DNA of 64,000 nt from Enterocloster asparagiformis (GTDB lineage Bacteria > Bacillota > Clostridia > Lachnospirales > Lachnospiraceae). Below the pieces are notes generated by a model. The model saw nothing but the letters and a program-made list of their open reading frames with translations, searched no databases and was not told the origin of the DNA. Of the stretch, positions 47,143-56,067 are shown one piece after another; position 1 is the first letter of the stretch, and each line of letters begins with the position of its first letter. Location of the stretch: the NCBI GenBank assembly GCA_018380885.1, contig JAGZSY010000007.1, forward strand, positions 109,183-173,182. The letters are read 5' to 3'. The position numbers and the translations under genes are program-made.

Positions 47143-48285
47143 TTAACTGCGCACGTAGACAATTCCTTCCATAATCCTCCTGGCCGTGCGCTGCACCGCC
47201 ACCCCCGGCAGCTCCAGCTCGCCGTCCCGGCGGACAATATCCGGGTACATGGTCATCACGCCGCTGGGGTGGCCGATGCGCACGCTGCCACCGGGATTTT
47301 TCGGCATTCCCAGGGTTTTCTCGATGATAGAGCCCTCCAGCTGCGCGGCTACGGAAATGGAGCTGGCTGAGGTCAGAGGGCAGGCCTTGTGGCACTTGAA
47401 CACGGAGATTACCCGGGCGCACAGATCCATGTCCCCCGCGCGCACCTGCTCTCCGGCAATATCCGTGAAGGACACCGGGGCCGTAAAGAATCCCACCTTG
47501 GGCACAGCCGGGCTGTTGGCGGTGGCATCCTCCAAATCTTTCGCAAAGCCCATCATGCAGGCGGCAGTGCCGCGAATCTTCTCCAGCAGGCCGCTGATCT
47601 CAACGTTGGCGTTCACTTCCTCCGGCAGCTCCGTGCCCTTCATGCCGATGTCCTCAGCCCGCACCAGCACCATGGGGTTGGACACGTCCAGGATGCTGGC
47701 CTCGATCTTGCCAAAGCCCGGAATCTCCAGCACGTCCAGCACCTTTCCGGTGGGCAGCAGCTTGCCTGTTTTAGCTCCGGCGGGATTTAAGAAATTCACC
47801 TTCAGCTCCGCGGCCGTGCCGTCCACGCCCGCAATATGGCAGTCCCCGTCCTGGGCAAAGGTACCTGTCTCCGGGTCGATGGGAACAATGACATTGATGT
47901 ATTTGTCCGTGTTGCGGTTCAGCATGCGCACTGTGGTCAGGGGCTGCGTGATCTCGAGCAGCCCCTCCTCAACTGCAAAGGGGCCCACGGCAGCGGTCAT
48001 GTTGCCGCAGTTGGACTTGTAGTCCACCTGGCTCTTGCCCACGATCACCTGGCCCACCAGGTACTCCACGTCCACATCCGGCTCCCGGCTTTTCCACACA
48101 ATCACAATCTTATTGTTGGAGGAAACGGTGCCGCCCATACCGTCGATCTGCTTGGGGTCCGGATCGCCCATTACCTGTAAAAAAATGGAATCCCACTGGC
48201 TTCTGTCCTCCGGCAGGTCCTCCCTGAGAAACATACAGCCCTTGCTGGTGCCTCCGCGCATAAACACAGTCTTGAATTTTCTCAT
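47143..48285 (-). CDS. PrpF-family double-bond isomerase
   Basis: 380 residues, diaminopimelate-epimerase-like fold of the PrpF family: FMRGGTSKGCMFL (about 8-20), GMGGTVSSNNKIVIV, KSNCGNMTAAVGPFAVEEG (about 92-110) and GHPSGVMTM near the C terminus. Members isomerise aconitate, 2-methylaconitate or oxalomesaconate. Here it is the last gene after an aconitase-family hydratase and a dehydrogenase, so trans- to cis-aconitate isomerisation, or a homologous acid, is a reasonable guess. Start follows AAAGGGG. Confidence 0.9.
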   Translation of the reverse strand: MRKFKTVFMRGGTSKGCMFLREDLPEDRSQWDSIFLQVMGDPDPKQIDGMGGTVSSNNKIVIVWKSREPDVDVEYLVGQVIVGKSQVDYKSNCGNMTAAVGPFAVEEGLLEITQPLTTVRMLNRNTDKYINVIVPIDPETGTFAQDGDCHIAGVDGTAAELKVNFLNPAGAKTGKLLPTGKVLDVLEIPGFGKIEASILDVSNPMVLVRAEDIGMKGTELPEEVNANVEISGLLEKIRGTAACMMGFAKDLEDATANSPAVPKVGFFTAPVSFTDIAGEQVRAGDMDLCARVISVFKCHKACPLTSASSISVAAQLEGSIIEKTLGMPKNPGGSVRIGHPSGVMTMYPDIVRRDGELELPGVAVQRTARRIMEGIVYVRS

Positions 48286-48318
48286 CTTCTACCCCTTTCC
48301 GCCGGATTCACAACCGGC

Positions 48319-49491
48319 TTATCGCTTCAATCCGTCGATGGTCTCCAGCAGATAATCCGTGAACTCTGCGGCGCTGGCGCCGTCCCTGTCCGTGGTCACC
48401 ACCAGCCTGCGCTCGGTGATGGTGCAGATATCCAGCGCCTGCTCCAGAATCTGCTTACGGTCCCCATAGCCGATGTGGGCCACGAGCATACCCACCGCCC
48501 GGATCAGGCTGCACGGGTCCGCGTAATCTCCTCTGTTGTGGTCAATGAGGAAGGGAGCGGTGCCGTGGATGGCCTCAAACATGGCGTATTTGCTGCCCAG
48601 GTTGGAGGAGGAAGCCGTGCCCAGACCGCCCTGATGCTCCGCCGCTACGTCGGTCACAATGTCGCCGTAGAGGTTGGGCAGCACGATCACCTCGATGCCC
48701 TTGTTGAACTCCGGGTCCAGCATCTTGGCGCACATGGCGTCCACCAGCCGCTCCTGTATCTCAATCTCAGGGTACTCCTCCCCCACTCTGCGCACGGCCT
48801 TGATAAAGTTGCCGTCCGCCAGCTTGACGATGTTGGCCTTGGTCACAATGGTCACGTTCTTTTTTCCGTTCTTTCTGGCAAACTCAAAGGCCGCCCTGGC
48901 GATGCGCTCGCTGCCCTGCCTGGTCTGCACCTTGAAGTCCACAGCCAGGTCCTCGTTCACCTGGATGCCCTTATTGCCCCAAATGTACTCCCCCTCGATA
49001 TTCTCCCGGAAAAACGTCCAGTCAATGTTCTTCTCCGGGATGCGGATGGGCCGCACCGCCGCGAACAGCTCCAGTCCGCGGCGCAGCAGGCTGTTGGCGC
49101 TGATCAGATTGGGCCAGGGATCGGAGGCCCTGGGCGTCACCATTGGCCCTTTGAGCAGCACGTCGCACTTTTTCACCTCCTCGAACACCTCGTCCGGCAG
49201 GCTCTGCAGCTTGGCGGCCCTGTTCTCGATGGTCATGCCCTCAATGTGGCGCACCTCCACGCGGCCGGAGGCAATCTCCGGCCCCAGCAGATTATCCAGG
49301 ACCCGCAGGGCCTGTTTCATGATAATGGGGCCGATCCCGTCGCCGGGCAGTATGCCCACCACGATCTTCTCCAGCCTGGCGAAATCCGTCGCCTCATTGT
49401 CCGCCTTCATCCTTTCGATCCGCTCATACTCCGATTGGATCAGCTCTGCAAATTTCTCCTGTGCCGCAACAATATTCGCGTCAACGCTCAT
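48319..49491 (-). CDS. Isocitrate/isopropylmalate dehydrogenase family protein (module 2)
   Basis: 390 residues, about 45 longer at the N terminus than its module 1 counterpart. VGILPGDGIGPIIM (about 47), LLKGPMVTPRASDPWPNLISAN around 115-135 where the substrate loop differs from the module 1 [29 protein letters not shown] with the catalytic Tyr, VTKANIVK, and NLYGDIVTDVAAEHQGG with metal Asp residues. The changed substrate loop suggests a different acid. It overlaps the hydratase 2 stop by 11 bases and starts after GGAGGAG. An ATG 5 codons earlier is possible. Confidence 0.87.
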   Translation of the reverse strand: MSVDANIVAAQEKFAELIQSEYERIERMKADNEATDFARLEKIVVGILPGDGIGPIIMKQALRVLDNLLGPEIASGRVEVRHIEGMTIENRAAKLQSLPDEVFEEVKKCDVLLKGPMVTPRASDPWPNLISANSLLRRGLELFAAVRPIRIPEKNIDWTFFRENIEGEYIWGNKGIQVNEDLAVDFKVQTRQGSERIARAAFEFARKNGKKNVTIVTKANIVKLADGNFIKAVRRVGEEYPEIEIQERLVDAMCAKMLDPEFNKGIEVIVLPNLYGDIVTDVAAEHQGGLGTASSSNLGSKYAMFEAIHGTAPFLIDHNRGDYADPCSLIRAVGMLVAHIGYGDRKQILEQALDICTITERRLVVTTDRDGASAAEFTDYLLETIDGLKR

Positions 49492-51769
49492 GTTTTTCTC
49501 CTCCATCCTTTTCTTTGCGCTCCTGCGCATATAAGTTAATCAGACAGCCTGAGAGCAGAATCCTGCGCTCCTGTGCCGTCATCTGCCCCAGGGTGCATGT
49601 AATTTCCCGCTTTTTCCCTGTCAGAAGCAGTATCCGCACCCGGCTCTCCCCCGCTTCCAGCGCGCTTCTGATATCCGGGATTAGCAGATAGTCGCCAACC
49701 CGGATATCTGCCAAATCCCCGCCCGTAATCAGGGGCAGAATCCCCCAGTTGATCAGATTGGAACGGTATCGCTTAGTGGCGTACTCCCCGGCCAGGTTCG
49801 CCAGGCCGCCCAGCACCTTCTGGCTGCTGGCCGCCTGCTCCCTGGAGGAACCGTCACCGATCTGCGGGCCGGCGATGATGCTGCCCAGAGCGATATCGTC
49901 CCCGCCGCAGCCAAGCTCCGCCTGAAGCCGCTCAAGAAGCTCCCCGGCCTGCCGGTCCGTCACCGCGGCCGCCCCCTTCTCCCGGCGCAGCCGCTCCTGT
50001 GCCCGCACCTGCTTTGCCCGCTCAACATACCCGGGATCGCGGCTGATCAGCGTATATCCGGCCAGCTTTTCCGGGTTGGAGCGGTAGGACGAGGCCTCGC
50101 CCGAGGGCACCAGCTCATCCGTGGTCACCGGCGAATCGTAGGCCCCGGCCACCTTTAGCAGCAGATGCTGCGCCAGCGGGGGCACAGCGGGCCATTCCCC
50201 GATATTGGGGCCCATTACCAGGGGCTCGGCGGGATTGCCGCCGCCGAAATTGTCGTACACCTGCCCCCGGTAGATGGCTGGGTCGAAATGGTAGCTGGGG
50301 GAGGTATAGCGCACATCCGCCAGCTCCGTGGCCGCGGTCAGCCGGCCGTTGTTTCGCACCGTGGCCGCAATGGACCTGGCGTCCATCAGCGCCACCGCCG
50401 CCATCTGCCCCTGGCCCGGCTTGGAGCCGTCCCGGTTGGGGTAGTTGCGGGTCACATGGCGGATGGAGAGCTGGTTGTTGGCGGGCACGTCCGTGACGCC
50501 GAAGCAGGGGCCGCAGATGGCCGGGCGCAGGGTGACTCCGCTCACCGCCAGCCGGCCGGCCAGCCCCTGGTTCATCAGGGCCGCCATCACAGGCATACTG
50601 GACGGGTTGACCCCCAGGCTGATGCCGTTTCCGCTGACGGCGTGGCCGTCGAGAATGTCGGCCATGGCTGCGATATTCTCAAACATGCCGCCGCTGCACC
50701 CGCTGACCAGAGCCTGGTCCACCACCAGCTCGCCGTCCTTAATCTTATCGGTCAGGCGGAAGGGTTCCCCCGCCTGCCCCTTGATCCTCTGGCCCTCCGC
50801 TTCCACCCCGGCCAGAATCTGCCCCAAATTTTCCTTTAGCGCGCGGATGGGCATAGCTCTGCTGGGGTGGAAGGGCAGCGCGATCATACACTCCACTGCG
50901 GAGAGATCAATCTCGATCAGCCCGTCGTAGCAGGCGCCCTCTCCCGGCGCCAGAGGGCTGTACGCTTCCGCCCGCCCGTGTTCCTCAAGGTAATCCCTCA
51001 CCTTGCTGTCCGTCGTCCATATGCTGCTGAGGGCCGCGCTCTCGGTGGTCATCACGTCGATGCCCATCCGGTACTCCACGGACAGCGATTCCACGCCCGG
51101 GCCCATAAATTCCAAAATCTTATTCTTGTTAAATCCGTTGGCAAAGGTGGCTCCCACCAGGGCCAGGGCCACATCCATCGGTCCCACGCCCGGCCTGGGC
51201 CTTCCCTCCAGCCACACGGCGATCACCGGCGGGCGCTCTAAGTCGTAGGTGCGGCCTAAAAGCTGCTTGGCCACCTCGCCGCCGCCCTCGCCGATGCCCA
51301 TGGTGCCCAGCGCCCCATAGCGGGTATGGCTGTCCGAGCCCAAGATCATCTTCCCGCAGCCGGCCATCATCTCCCACATGTACTGGTGCAGCACCGCCCG
51401 GTAGGGAGGCACGAAAATGCCGCCGTACCGCCTGACGTTAGAAAGGCCGAACACGTGGTCGTCCTCGTTGATGGTGCCGCCCACCGCGCACAAGGTGTTG
51501 TGGCAGTTGCTGAGCACATAGGGCACCGGAAATTTCTCAATCCCACTGGCCCGCGCCGTCTGCAAAATACTCACATAATTGTTGTCCGGCGACACCAAGG
51601 CATCGAATTTCAGCCGCAGGTTTTCCATATCGTCCCACTGGTTGTGCTCCTTTAAAATCCCCCAGGCCATGGTCTTCTGCCGGCCGGGTTCCACGTCAAA
51701 TTCCGGCGGGGCCGGCGCGGGACATCCCTCAGCGCCCAGCACAACCGGACAATCCAATAATCGTACCAT
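49481..51769 (-). CDS. Aconitase-family hydratase (module 2)
   Basis: 762 residues, same architecture as hydratase 1: [20 protein letters not shown], cluster cysteines in VSGCSGGMFEN and ICGPCFG, and the swivel [17 protein letters not shown]. The two differ throughout, for example the N terminus lacks the [10 protein letters not shown] strand. The ATG at 51769 follows AAAAGGGGAGC; a GTG 20 codons upstream overlaps the RraA remnant and is rejected. First intact gene of the operon with dehydrogenase 2 and PrpF. Confidence 0.88.
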   Translation of the reverse strand: MVRLLDCPVVLGAEGCPAPAPPEFDVEPGRQKTMAWGILKEHNQWDDMENLRLKFDALVSPDNNYVSILQTARASGIEKFPVPYVLSNCHNTLCAVGGTINEDDHVFGLSNVRRYGGIFVPPYRAVLHQYMWEMMAGCGKMILGSDSHTRYGALGTMGIGEGGGEVAKQLLGRTYDLERPPVIAVWLEGRPRPGVGPMDVALALVGATFANGFNKNKILEFMGPGVESLSVEYRMGIDVMTTESAALSSIWTTDSKVRDYLEEHGRAEAYSPLAPGEGACYDGLIEIDLSAVECMIALPFHPSRAMPIRALKENLGQILAGVEAEGQRIKGQAGEPFRLTDKIKDGELVVDQALVSGCSGGMFENIAAMADILDGHAVSGNGISLGVNPSSMPVMAALMNQGLAGRLAVSGVTLRPAICGPCFGVTDVPANNQLSIRHVTRNYPNRDGSKPGQGQMAAVALMDARSIAATVRNNGRLTAATELADVRYTSPSYHFDPAIYRGQVYDNFGGGNPAEPLVMGPNIGEWPAVPPLAQHLLLKVAGAYDSPVTTDELVPSGEASSYRSNPEKLAGYTLISRDPGYVERAKQVRAQERLRREKGAAAVTDRQAGELLERLQAELGCGGDDIALGSIIAGPQIGDGSSREQAASSQKVLGGLANLAGEYATKRYRSNLINWGILPLITGGDLADIRVGDYLLIPDIRSALEAGESRVRILLLTGKKREITCTLGQMTAQERRILLSGCLINLYAQERKEKDGGEKHER

Positions 51770-51832
51770 ATCCGCTCCCCTTTTTACCGCTTTTGTCTGA
51801 TTGAAATTTTCTCCGCCATTCTCAAACACGCC

Positions 51833-52160
51833 CTAGAAATCCACGGAAATCTTGGTGATCAGCCTGCCCGTACGCTCCATCTCCAGGGCCGTGCGCTTCT
51901 GTGCGGCAGCCTTTTTGGCCGCCCTCCCCGGCCTGCTCAATGGCCTTTGTCACGATGGCTCCCTCCCCCGCCGGCACCTTTACGGTCAACGCCCGTCCCA
52001 CGATCTTCGTGCGCCCGATCCACGGCTTGATCCGGTAGTCCATGGCGTTAAACAATCCTGCGCCGTCGCACAGCTCCGGCACCGTGAACCCACGCAGCCG
52101 CTCAAAGAGCTCCCTGTCCTCTTCCAAAACCCGCACCTCCAATTCTGTCTCTGTCTCCAT
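51833..52160 (-). pseudogene. RraA-family protein gene, internally deleted and frameshifted
   Basis: The first half reads as a normal RraA-like N terminus (FTVPELCDGAGLFNAMDYRI, then GRALTVKVPAGEGAIV) up to about residue 78. The reading frame then jumps: in the next frame the C-terminal end of an RraA protein follows at once (AAKKAAAQKRTALEMER, then TGRLITKISVDF and a stop at 51833). Some 100 central residues, including the catalytic GDV and Asp/Arg segments, are missing. The frame of the first half runs on for about 35 nonsense residues to 51822. It would have been the first gene of the hydratase 2 operon; family members include 4-hydroxy-4-methyl-2-oxoglutarate aldolases. Confidence 0.8.
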
Positions 52161-52224
52161 TATATAAAAAAGAATCTCATAAGTAAAATATATGATTTTG
52201 TATGGAACCGATAGGTAAAACTAT
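52159..52224 (-). promoter_or_regulatory. Hydratase 2 operon promoter with CcpC-like dyad
   Basis: Minus strand TTTACT and TATAAT (52159-52164) with a 17-base spacer; start near 52152. A dyad ATAG-N6-CTAT (52211-52224) is centred at about -66, and a degenerate ATAA-N7-ATAT (52179-52193) at about -34. The -10 box overlaps the first codon of the RraA remnant, so this promoter now drives the hydratase. Confidence 0.62.
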
Positions 52225-52276
52225 ATAGCGTTGTCCTACAAATGGCTGCAGAACCCGCCTGTCGGCCCATTGTATT

Positions 52277-52324
52277 TAAAAAAACAGAGCGCCGGGCTTC
52301 CGTTTCCGAAGCCCCACGCTCTGT
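52277..52324 (-). terminator. Terminator of the AEC transporter gene
   Basis: Minus-strand stem ACAGAGCG...GGGCTTC / GAAGCCC...CGCTCTGT followed by seven T. A further outer pair, GGCCCATTG (52264-52272) and CAATGGGCC (52339-52347), flanks the whole structure. Confidence 0.9.
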
Positions 52325-52395
52325 ATTCCGTTTGAATGCAATGGGCCGCTTACGCAGCCCGTAGGCGATTGTTTTCTATAACGCCCTCTACCCTT

Positions 52396-53313
52396 TTATG
52401 CCAGGAACACGCACCACAGGGGCGCAGTCACCATGGACAGAAGGGTGGAGCTGATCACACACTCTGTGGCGAACACCTCGTCGCAGCTGTATTTCGCCGC
52501 CAGGATCGCGGTCACGCTGGCCGCAGGCATCCCCGCCAGCACCACGGACACGCCGGTTACCAGAGGATCTAAGCCTAGCAGCGCGCAGGCCGCCCACACC
52601 AGGAACGGCACCAGGAACAGCCGGACAAAGGCGTAGTAGGCAGTCAGCTTGTTCCACATGGACCGAAAGCTATGCCCGGCCAGGATGCTGCCGATGAACA
52701 GCATGGAGATGCCGGTGTTGGCCCCGGCCAGGGTGTGCACGGTCTGCCCCACAAAGCCGGGCAGGCGCAGCTGGGCGATCATCAGAAACAAGCCTACTGC
52801 CACCGCGATGATACAGGGATGCGTCGCCACCTTTTTTACTAACGACTTCTTATCCGGGCATTCCGTAAAATAGGTCAGACCCATGGACCACATAAAGGTC
52901 CGCTGGGGAATCAGGTACACCGAGGCGTACATAAGCCCCAGGGGGCCGAATATCCCCTCCGCGATGGGATTGCCCAGAATCCCCGCGTTGGAGCAGATCG
53001 TCGCATACTGGAGCACCTTTTTGCGCTTCCCGTCCACCCGGGGATAGAGCGCATAGCTGAGCGCGTAGGAACCGATCTGTATGCCGATGGCCACCAGAAA
53101 AATCACCAGGCAGCTGCGAAGAATCTCGCCGTTAAATTCCATCTCAAAGGATTTTATAATACTGCACGGCAGGGTGACTGTCACCACCAGGTCCGTCAAA
53201 AGCTCCCGGTTGCTGTCCGTGATCATTCCGATCTTGCGCAGATACAGCCCCAGGAGCATGAGGGAGAAGAGCATCCCCTGCATAATAAATAAGTTGTTGA
53301 AATCCATGTCCAT
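52396..53313 (-). CDS. AEC-family (auxin efflux carrier-like) transporter
   Basis: 305 residues with 10 membrane segments in two halves. LMLLGLYLRKIGMITD at the N terminus, CSNAGILGNPIAEGIFG (about 105-120, the conserved N-G-P type elbow) and VVLAGMPAASVTAILAAKY (about 255-275) are family marks. In anaerobes such carriers exchange organic acids such as malate or lactate; substrate unproven. It is convergent to nothing and follows the CPBP gene on the same strand after 95 bases. Confidence 0.9.
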   Translation of the reverse strand: MDMDFNNLFIMQGMLFSLMLLGLYLRKIGMITDSNRELLTDLVVTVTLPCSIIKSFEMEFNGEILRSCLVIFLVAIGIQIGSYALSYALYPRVDGKRKKVLQYATICSNAGILGNPIAEGIFGPLGLMYASVYLIPQRTFMWSMGLTYFTECPDKKSLVKKVATHPCIIAVAVGLFLMIAQLRLPGFVGQTVHTLAGANTGISMLFIGSILAGHSFRSMWNKLTAYYAFVRLFLVPFLVWAACALLGLDPLVTGVSVVLAGMPAASVTAILAAKYSCDEVFATECVISSTLLSMVTAPLWCVFLA

Positions 53314-53408
53314 CCGTCCTCTGTCTTTTCTTTAGAATCAGACAAAGTATAGCGCGATCCGGCCGCCCCGTCAAATATCTAATTCCTATATCAGCCATAA
53401 CCGCGGCG

Positions 53409-54680
53409 TCAAACTCTGGAGGACATGTAGAACAATCCCGCGCAGAGAAGGAGGTAAAGGATCACCCCCGGATTCAGCACCACGGTGGAAAAACGCCGGC
53501 CCCAGACCAGCGGTTTCTCCCCTGGCCTGAACGCGATTTCCTTCCGCCTGGAGATCAGGATCACCAGCCCGCCCACCGCGCAGACAAAGGACAGGACCAG
53601 ATAGGCGATCAGAACCGCACTGCATATCACGGAGAATACGGGCCCCAAATCCACGCCGAAAATCTGTTCCAGACGCGCCACCATTCCCGCAGGGTCGCTG
53701 ATCTCCATCAGGCCCTTGTTCAGCTCCACGGTGAACACGCCGCCGATCAGGTTGAAAAACATGTGAAAACCGATGGTGTAGCCGATATGCCCAGTCTTGA
53801 TGTACACGTAGGCGAACAGCGCCCCCAGCCCAAAGGCATAGAAAAACTGTGAAAAATTCCCGTGGGCCAGGCCGAACAGCAGGCCTGACACCACCACCGC
53901 CACCCCGTCTCCGTAGGCCGCGATGCGGTCGATAAGCATTTTGCGGTACAGCAATTCCTCCACAATGGGAGCCGCAAACACCACTGTGGCGATATTGAGC
54001 AGCATACCCATCCCGGTCAGCATCTCGTCCATCTGGGCGGCATCCCCGCCGGAGGGGAACAATGCGTCCACCACCTGGCTGAGCAGTATACCCACAAAGC
54101 CGATGCCGATACAGATCACCAGACAGGCTGTCAGCCGCATGGCGCTCCACCGCTCGCCGCCCGGCCTCCCCTGCTTGGGAATCAGGCGCATGAGCAGCAC
54201 GGCCACCGGAAATGCCACCCCATACATGGAAATGGCGGAGATCACAATCTGCACCGCCTGGTTGTCAAAGTCCACGTCCAGGCCGCTGACCACGCCAAAC
54301 ACCATGACGATGACAATGATCGCCAGCTGGGCGGCAAAGGCCACCCCGATAAAGGCCAAAAGCACCAGACCCAGGTGGGAAAACTGGCGGGCCTGCTCCC
54401 TGGAGCGGGCCGCCTTCTCCTGTTCTTCCATGTATATCCTGGCCCTGGTCTGGGCCTCGGCCGCGGCGCAGGCCTGCTGTACCTGCGTATGGATATAGGC
54501 TGCCGCGGAGGATCTGATCTCCTCCATGGCAGCCGCCTTCATCTGATCGATCTCAATTTTCGTCTCTCTCAGCAGCCGTTCCCGCTCCTGTTCCCGGCTG
54601 CCCTCACTCTGATCCGTTGTGTCCGGCTGCGGGAAAGCGTTGCAGCGTCCCCGGTCCGGCTGTTCAAAACGTTCATCCAT
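53409..54680 (-). CDS. CPBP-family intramembrane metalloprotease
   Basis: 423 residues. A cytoplasmic coiled-coil head (about 25-95, rich in Glu, Gln and Arg) precedes about 8 membrane segments. The catalytic motifs are EELLYR (about 243, EExxxR), FGLAHGN and the FHMFFN segment. CPBP (Abi) enzymes process prenylated or bacteriocin-type peptides or act as self-protection proteins. The gene begins 25 bases after the flavodiiron gene and is probably co-transcribed. The long coiled-coil head is uncommon. Confidence 0.88.
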   Translation of the reverse strand: MDERFEQPDRGRCNAFPQPDTTDQSEGSREQERERLLRETKIEIDQMKAAAMEEIRSSAAAYIHTQVQQACAAAEAQTRARIYMEEQEKAARSREQARQFSHLGLVLLAFIGVAFAAQLAIIVIVMVFGVVSGLDVDFDNQAVQIVISAISMYGVAFPVAVLLMRLIPKQGRPGGERWSAMRLTACLVICIGIGFVGILLSQVVDALFPSGGDAAQMDEMLTGMGMLLNIATVVFAAPIVEELLYRKMLIDRIAAYGDGVAVVVSGLLFGLAHGNFSQFFYAFGLGALFAYVYIKTGHIGYTIGFHMFFNLIGGVFTVELNKGLMEISDPAGMVARLEQIFGVDLGPVFSVICSAVLIAYLVLSFVCAVGGLVILISRRKEIAFRPGEKPLVWGRRFSTVVLNPGVILYLLLCAGLFYMSSRV

Positions 54681-54705
54681 CTGTACTGAATCCTCAGACC
54701 TGAGT

Positions 54706-55872
54706 TTACCCGAACAGGCTCTCCACCTGGGCGGTTATGGCCTCTAAGTCCTCTTTCTTGGGAATGTAGTTAACCCGGATCTTCTCCAGGCAGATTTCAA
54801 ATCCGCAGGCCTTCAGCTCTTCCTCCACCTGCCCGATGCTCTGGCCGCCCCAGCCGTAGGAGCCGAAGGCAAAGGCCTTGCGGCGCTTGGGTGAGAGGCC
54901 CTTTAAATAGCACAAAAACGCGGCCACCTCGGGCATCATCTGGTTGTTCAGCGTGGGGGAGCCCACAGCGATATATTTACGCTCCAGAATCTCCGGCACA
55001 ATCTCCGAGCGGTGGGTGTTCTTAAGGTCGTACAGCTCGACGGAAACGCCATTGTCCGCAAAGGCCTCTGCGATGGTCTTAGCCATGATCTCCGTGGAGT
55101 GCCACATGCTGTCGAACACCACCAGGGCCCCGGATTCCGGCTCGTTGGCGCTCCAGCCCTTGTAGGCGTTCATGATCGTGTCGATGTGGCTTCTCCAGAT
55201 AATTCCGTGGCTGGGCGCGATCATGTCCAGTCCCAGCTCGTGGACCACGTTCCAGGCCGCTGCCGCCTGCTTGCCGTAGCACATCACAATGTTGGCGTAA
55301 TACTTTCTCGCCTCCTCCATGGCCACGGCCAAATCCGTCTGGTCGTCAAAGCGCCCGCTGGTGGCGTAGTGCTGGCCGAAAGCGTCGTTGGAGAACAAAA
55401 TCCGCTCCTCCGGGCAGTAGGTAACCATGTTGTCCGGCCAGTGCAGCATGGGCGTGGTCACAAAGGTCAGGTTCCTCCGGCCGATATTCAGGGAATCCCC
55501 CGTTTTCATGGGCTTGTAATTTAAATCGCCGTAGTGGGCTGTCAGGCCCTTTAATCCGCTGGGCGCGCTGGTGATGATGGTGGCGTTGGGGCAGGCCCGC
55601 ACCATGGCGGGAAGCGCGCCGGAGTGGTCCATCTCCACGTGGTTGGATACAATATAATCGATTTTCGCCGGGTCGATCACATCGGAAATCCGCTCCAGCA
55701 GCTCGGCGGAAAAGCCCTCCTTCACCGTGTCGATCAGGGTCACCTTCTCATCCAGAATCAGATACGCGTTGTACGTGGCCCCCCGGTTGGTGGTGTAACC
55801 GTGAAAATTGCGGATGTGCCAGTCAATGGCTCCCACCCAAAAGATACCCTCCCGAATCTCTGTCGCTCTCAT
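54706..55872 (-). CDS. fprA: Flavodiiron protein (FprA-type A flavoprotein)
   Basis: 388 residues. N-terminal metallo-beta-lactamase-like diiron domain with SNHVEMDHSGALP (about 82, the HxExDH set) and further His ligands (LHWPDN; PSHGIIW), then a C-terminal flavodoxin domain (about 255-388) with VFDSMWHSTEIMA for FMN. It reduces O2 or NO to water or N2O, taking electrons from rubredoxin, whose gene is 1.3 kb away under a similar operator. Start at 55872 follows AAGGAGG. Divergent from the Crp/Fnr gene. Confidence 0.96.
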   Translation of the reverse strand: MRATEIREGIFWVGAIDWHIRNFHGYTTNRGATYNAYLILDEKVTLIDTVKEGFSAELLERISDVIDPAKIDYIVSNHVEMDHSGALPAMVRACPNATIITSAPSGLKGLTAHYGDLNYKPMKTGDSLNIGRRNLTFVTTPMLHWPDNMVTYCPEERILFSNDAFGQHYATSGRFDDQTDLAVAMEEARKYYANIVMCYGKQAAAAWNVVHELGLDMIAPSHGIIWRSHIDTIMNAYKGWSANEPESGALVVFDSMWHSTEIMAKTIAEAFADNGVSVELYDLKNTHRSEIVPEILERKYIAVGSPTLNNQMMPEVAAFLCYLKGLSPKRRKAFAFGSYGWGGQSIGQVEEELKACGFEICLEKIRVNYIPKKEDLEAITAQVESLFG

Positions 55873-55973
55873 AAATGATGTCCTCCTTGCAAGCATTTCT
55901 TCTGTTCATCCAGGGATCCAATCCCTATTTCGCTTTGATCGTCCCTATCTTAACAAAATCTATCCTTCATTTC

Positions 55974-56004
55974 TGTTGCATTTGCAACAAAAATACGGTA
56001 TGAT
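55974..56004 (+). promoter_or_regulatory. Palindromic operator and crp/fnr promoter, shared with fprA
   Basis: TGTTGCA-TT-TGCAACA at 55974-55989 is a perfect 7-bp inverted repeat. Its TTGCAT (55976-55981) serves as -35 for TATGAT (55999-56004), spacer 17, driving the Crp/Fnr gene; in the other direction it covers the -35 zone of fprA. A related 16-mer precedes rubredoxin. Confidence 0.72.
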
Positions 56005-56067
56005 AGATTATAAAAGATAATCATCCGCTGCATATCATAACACAGAAAACTAGGAGGGGAAAGGTAC

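Noticed and set aside
48475..49539. Plus-strand frames antisense to dehydrogenase 2
   Set aside because: Composition bias and lack of start signals; the minus-strand dehydrogenase motifs are intact.
52264..52347. Outer inverted repeat GGCCCATTG/CAATGGGCC as insertion-sequence ends
   Set aside because: It encloses only a terminator hairpin and no gene; more likely an extended stem of the terminator.
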